Positions 62,601 to 64,000 of a stretch of DNA of 64,000 bases are shown piece by piece. Each line of letters begins with the position of its first letter. Position 1 is the stretch's first letter. The notes beneath the pieces are model-generated. The model saw only the letters and a program-made list of their open reading frames with translations, did not search any database and had not been told where the DNA came from. The translations under genes and the position numbers were made by a program. Where the stretch lies: the NCBI RefSeq assembly GCF_038593855.1, contig NZ_CP151996.1, positions 2,294,001 to 2,358,000 of the forward strand, in the 5' to 3' direction. The stretch comes from Lysinibacillus sp. FSL M8-0337. GTDB lineage: Bacteria; Bacillota; Bacilli; Bacillales_A; Planococcaceae.

Positions 62601-64000
62601 TAATTCACGACCTATTGTTGCACGTATACCTTGTTTTTCAAGCTCAAAGGCAGCTTTTAAAATTAATTGACGTATAGCATCCTTTTCTACCTCATTTGGA
62701 ATATCTCGTGCCAAACGTGCAGCCTTTTGACGCCCATCTGAAAAGATAAGTACTTTACGCCCCTCGTTTATATTCTTTTCTTTACCTTCTACAGGTGGCT
62801 GTATATTAAATTGCTCACGAATTAAATTGGCAAATGGCTGTTCCCCTTTAATTCGTAGATCTCGAATATTAAACTTCGCACTTTTTAAACAGCAGGGGCA
62901 CTTTTCAAATGAATGTGCATTTGAGTAGTATTTATTATGTTTTCGCTTAGAAATTTTTTCAACAGACTCGTATACCTGGATATACTCTTCCTCTGAAGTG
63001 GGTGGCTCTGCTCTAAGATAACCCGTTTCTATATGCAACCATAAAGGAGCTATTCTATTCTTCTCTATAGCCTCCGGATGCGGCACCTCGACCAACAAAT
63101 GAATTTCCTTTAATTTCTCCCCAACAATTCCATGTCCGCTTTCATTCCAAAGGTATGTTGGATAGGTTGCGTTTTCTTGGATATAACCTTTAATAAAAGC
63201 AGACCCACAATAACGATGTGTCACTACTTCATAGACACGAGCTCCACAATTACAAGTTACACGGTAATCATCAAATATTTTACCTAGTAAACTAGATTCA
63301 TTACAGCTAGTACATTTAGGATTTAAACATGTATAGATACCCGATAAACCTCGGAAAAAGATATGTACACGTGCCGGAAGTAATACACGTCCGTCCTTAT
63401 TCGCTGCGTTCGCCAATAATAAAAGATTGCTAATGGCTTTCTCAGCAATTTCTTGCTCAATGCCTGGACAAACAAGATTTACGATTTCTTTTAAGGAAGT
63501 TGCTTGTCCACTAATTTCTGAAATTACTTTTTCCAATGGTCCAAAACCGTTTAATTGTTCATATAAATACTTTGGAAAATCACTATGTTCACCTGGCGGT
63601 TCAATCCACTTCAGTGAAGTAAAGAATGAACTCATTTCCTGTATGCTATCTTTATATTCAGTTTTATATTTAATAAATGATTCACTATTCATAGCTGCTA
63701 ATGTTTGTATTTCTTCTAAAGTTGCTACTCGAGCAGGTGAACGTACTTCCTTTGTACCTTTAATTAGCTTAAATTGACGTGTCGCAGGTTTCCCTGTCAA
63801 TTGTTCAGCGAATTTAATTGGAGCTTGTAAATCATCTTCTTTACCTAAACTTGCAGATGTTAGAATACATTTCATCCGATCACGTTCAATACCTAAACGA
63901 GACTGAAGACGACGAATCAGTAACGCTACTTCGGCACCACCAGTACCTCTATACATATGTGCTTCATCTAGAATTAATAAGAAATGATTGTCTTTACTTT
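59640..64000 (-). CDS. Very large DEAH-box helicase with zinc clusters and C-terminal DUF1998 domain (5' truncated)
   Basis: 1452 residues are visible and the gene continues past the right edge. The DEAH box (LLILDEAHMYRG) is at 63957-63968. Motif III is ILTSASLG. The second RecA domain has KVLIFSDGRQKAARLA, TTMEVGIDIGSL and the motif VI QRAGRAGRRG near 61580. Between and after these are several Cys clusters, such as CLNPKCTSC, CPCCLKSAKF, YKCTSCKQIH, CVKCNYTK and CEDCGY. The last ~250 residues carry DUF1998, with LFDTLSGGAGYSY and the Cys set CINDCESSCYKCLRNYQNQ. This build and size resemble DruE of Druantia and related defence helicases; DISARM helicases are another possibility. The partner genes are not in the window. 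Confidence 0.88.
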   Translation of the reverse strand, partial: SKDNHFLLILDEAHMYRGTGGAEVALLIRRLQSRLGIERDRMKCILTSASLGKEDDLQAPIKFAEQLTGKPATRQFKLIKGTKEVRSPARVATLEEIQTLAAMNSESFIKYKTEYKDSIQEMSSFFTSLKWIEPPGEHSDFPKYLYEQLNGFGPLEKVISEISGQATSLKEIVNLVCPGIEQEIAEKAISNLLLLANAANKDGRVLLPARVHIFFRGLSGIYTCLNPKCTSCNESSLLGKIFDDYRVTCNCGARVYEVVTHRYCGSAFIKGYIQENATYPTYLWNESGHGIVGEKLKEIHLLVEVPHPEAIEKNRIAPLWLHIETGYLRAEPPTSEEEYIQVYESVEKISKRKHNKYYSNAHSFEKCPCCLKSAKFNIRDLRIKGEQPFANLIREQFNIQPPVEGKEKNINEGRKVLIFSDGRQKAARLARDIPNEVEKDAIRQLILKAAFELEKQGIRATIGRELYPTVLHFIHENRLLLFSQLQRKDLIKDIKSYVKDFYEKRLSDVEFDEISMSIREEFKLRMLEIISSPGYSIYDTTTGIVVPANMKRLYRDDQVKEWISKEDLEKIAILFIKELLDNICIDISLDVYDRRELLGVYRDESEWGKTSRTISKQLQTIIASFVGEEHKEELLQHLFDQLCRSQLDKYYLDLDKLKIADGINFTWYKCTSCKQIHAVVPHNICPSCNANTIKELLPNSDMLKAEKGYWRTPIAEVLAGEKVTNVSVEEHTAQLSQKDSSIALATTEQYEMAFQDIVLDESLGIVDILSCTTTMEVGIDIGSLTAVGMRNIPPQRENYQQRAGRAGRRGSSLSTVITYAQDGPHDHYYFNNPKLIISGDTREALIYINNKKIIKRHLNALLIQTYFHNHAQDGELATSNISDSLGTTLDFFKGDSEFNLDSFADWLVKHVKTNFKKYPEIFSIIPEEAIENKDDKWLLIKEAAENIEQDLYDAFCIIEEELIRCEGLIKEDDQFIEKHSDELLLNFLFNHGFLPTYAFPQDLTSLYIQGRDKKNKVITEQRPQLELNRALGEYAPGRQIVVNKKTYRIGGIYNPFSKNPEAPAQDLNLIGEYVTFCVKCNYTKLSNNTDGKCPNCKEELKSMPYIRPTGFSPEKGREVRKGDLAQEYSFSSTPQLPVPNEIMKFEFENYNELGFIQYKHRENEELIVMNRGIDGESGFYMCEDCGYIKPVLEKDDLSKGHDKPFQRQGMVEKKCSGNLQQIYLGNKFTSDLFLIRFNMDTQLDFNANKQWLHDALLTIGEGLVLAASRVLDIDAQELTVGYRIVHNDQGDSYADLYLFDTLSGGAGYSYVAGERIKDIIPETFNVLTHCINDCESSCYKCLRNYQNQMKHENLNRILGLELLTYLVKGESKEYTREEQIQYLKPVKATYDLHHGNGYSQIVEESGNVFIKLNNGNVLGLKNNIEKIISTNGIRYYSPYEIKFDLPNVYELL

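Noticed and set aside
1..64000. CRISPR arrays, tRNA and rRNA genes, intact insertion sequences
   Set aside because: None seen: no regularly spaced repeats, no cloverleaf-like segments and no complete transposase gene.

Overview
The window looks like a chromosomal segment of a low-GC, spore-forming member of the Bacillales, most like Lysinibacillus or a near relative in Planococcaceae. The evidence is a gerA-gerB-gerC spore germinant-receptor operon, a gamma-type small acid-soluble spore protein, a xpaC-telA pair, odhA-odhB, a lysine riboswitch, AGGAGG-type ribosome binding sites and frequent TTG and GTG starts. No rRNA, tRNA, CRISPR array or complete insertion sequence was seen.

Layout. 1-3.4 kb: tail of a CZB-domain chemoreceptor-like protein, an acylphosphatase-like gene, xpaC-telA, a DUF6501 gene and a 31-residue membrane peptide gene. 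3.5-6.6 kb: a three-gene amino-acid ABC importer behind a lysine riboswitch, so probably a lysine importer. 6.8-15.5 kb: odhA-odhB (2-oxoglutarate dehydrogenase), an ArlRS-like two-component system and a four-PAS diguanylate cyclase, all on the minus strand. 15.5-19.3 kb: a GNAT gene with a structured leader, a divergent murG paralogue and a MATE exporter. 19.3-27.7 kb: a germinant-receptor operon, a secreted CAP-domain protein, a CobW-type GTPase, an S41 protease and a SPOR-tailed amidase. 27.7-31 kb: a decayed DUF3953 gene, three small genes and an M20 amidohydrolase. 31-38.1 kb: a seven-gene minus-strand operon with an iminopeptidase-like hydrolase, a DUF1684 protein and a complete oligopeptide ABC importer. 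Together they look like a peptide uptake and breakdown unit.

38.1-43.1 kb is a decay zone. It holds fragments or broken copies of an Rpn-family gene, a SAM methyltransferase, a PucR regulator and a DUF202 (YidH) gene, mixed with intact CPCC-domain and S66 carboxypeptidase genes. 43.6-56.2 kb is accessory DNA: small membrane proteins, a ferritin-like protein, a DUF4085 protein, an alpha/beta hydrolase with a two-component system, a chemoreceptor, a secreted nuclease and other exported proteins. Two copies of a degenerate intergenic repeat lie here.

56.5-64 kb contains a zinc-ribbon gene bracketed by two near-identical hairpins, the gamma-SASP gene, a TagO/WecA-like membrane protein that has lost its catalytic aspartates, and a very large DEAH helicase with a C-terminal DUF1998 domain. 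That helicase runs off the right edge. Helicases of this build are found in anti-phage systems such as Druantia and DISARM, so it is the best lead for a defence locus, whose partner genes would lie beyond position 64000.
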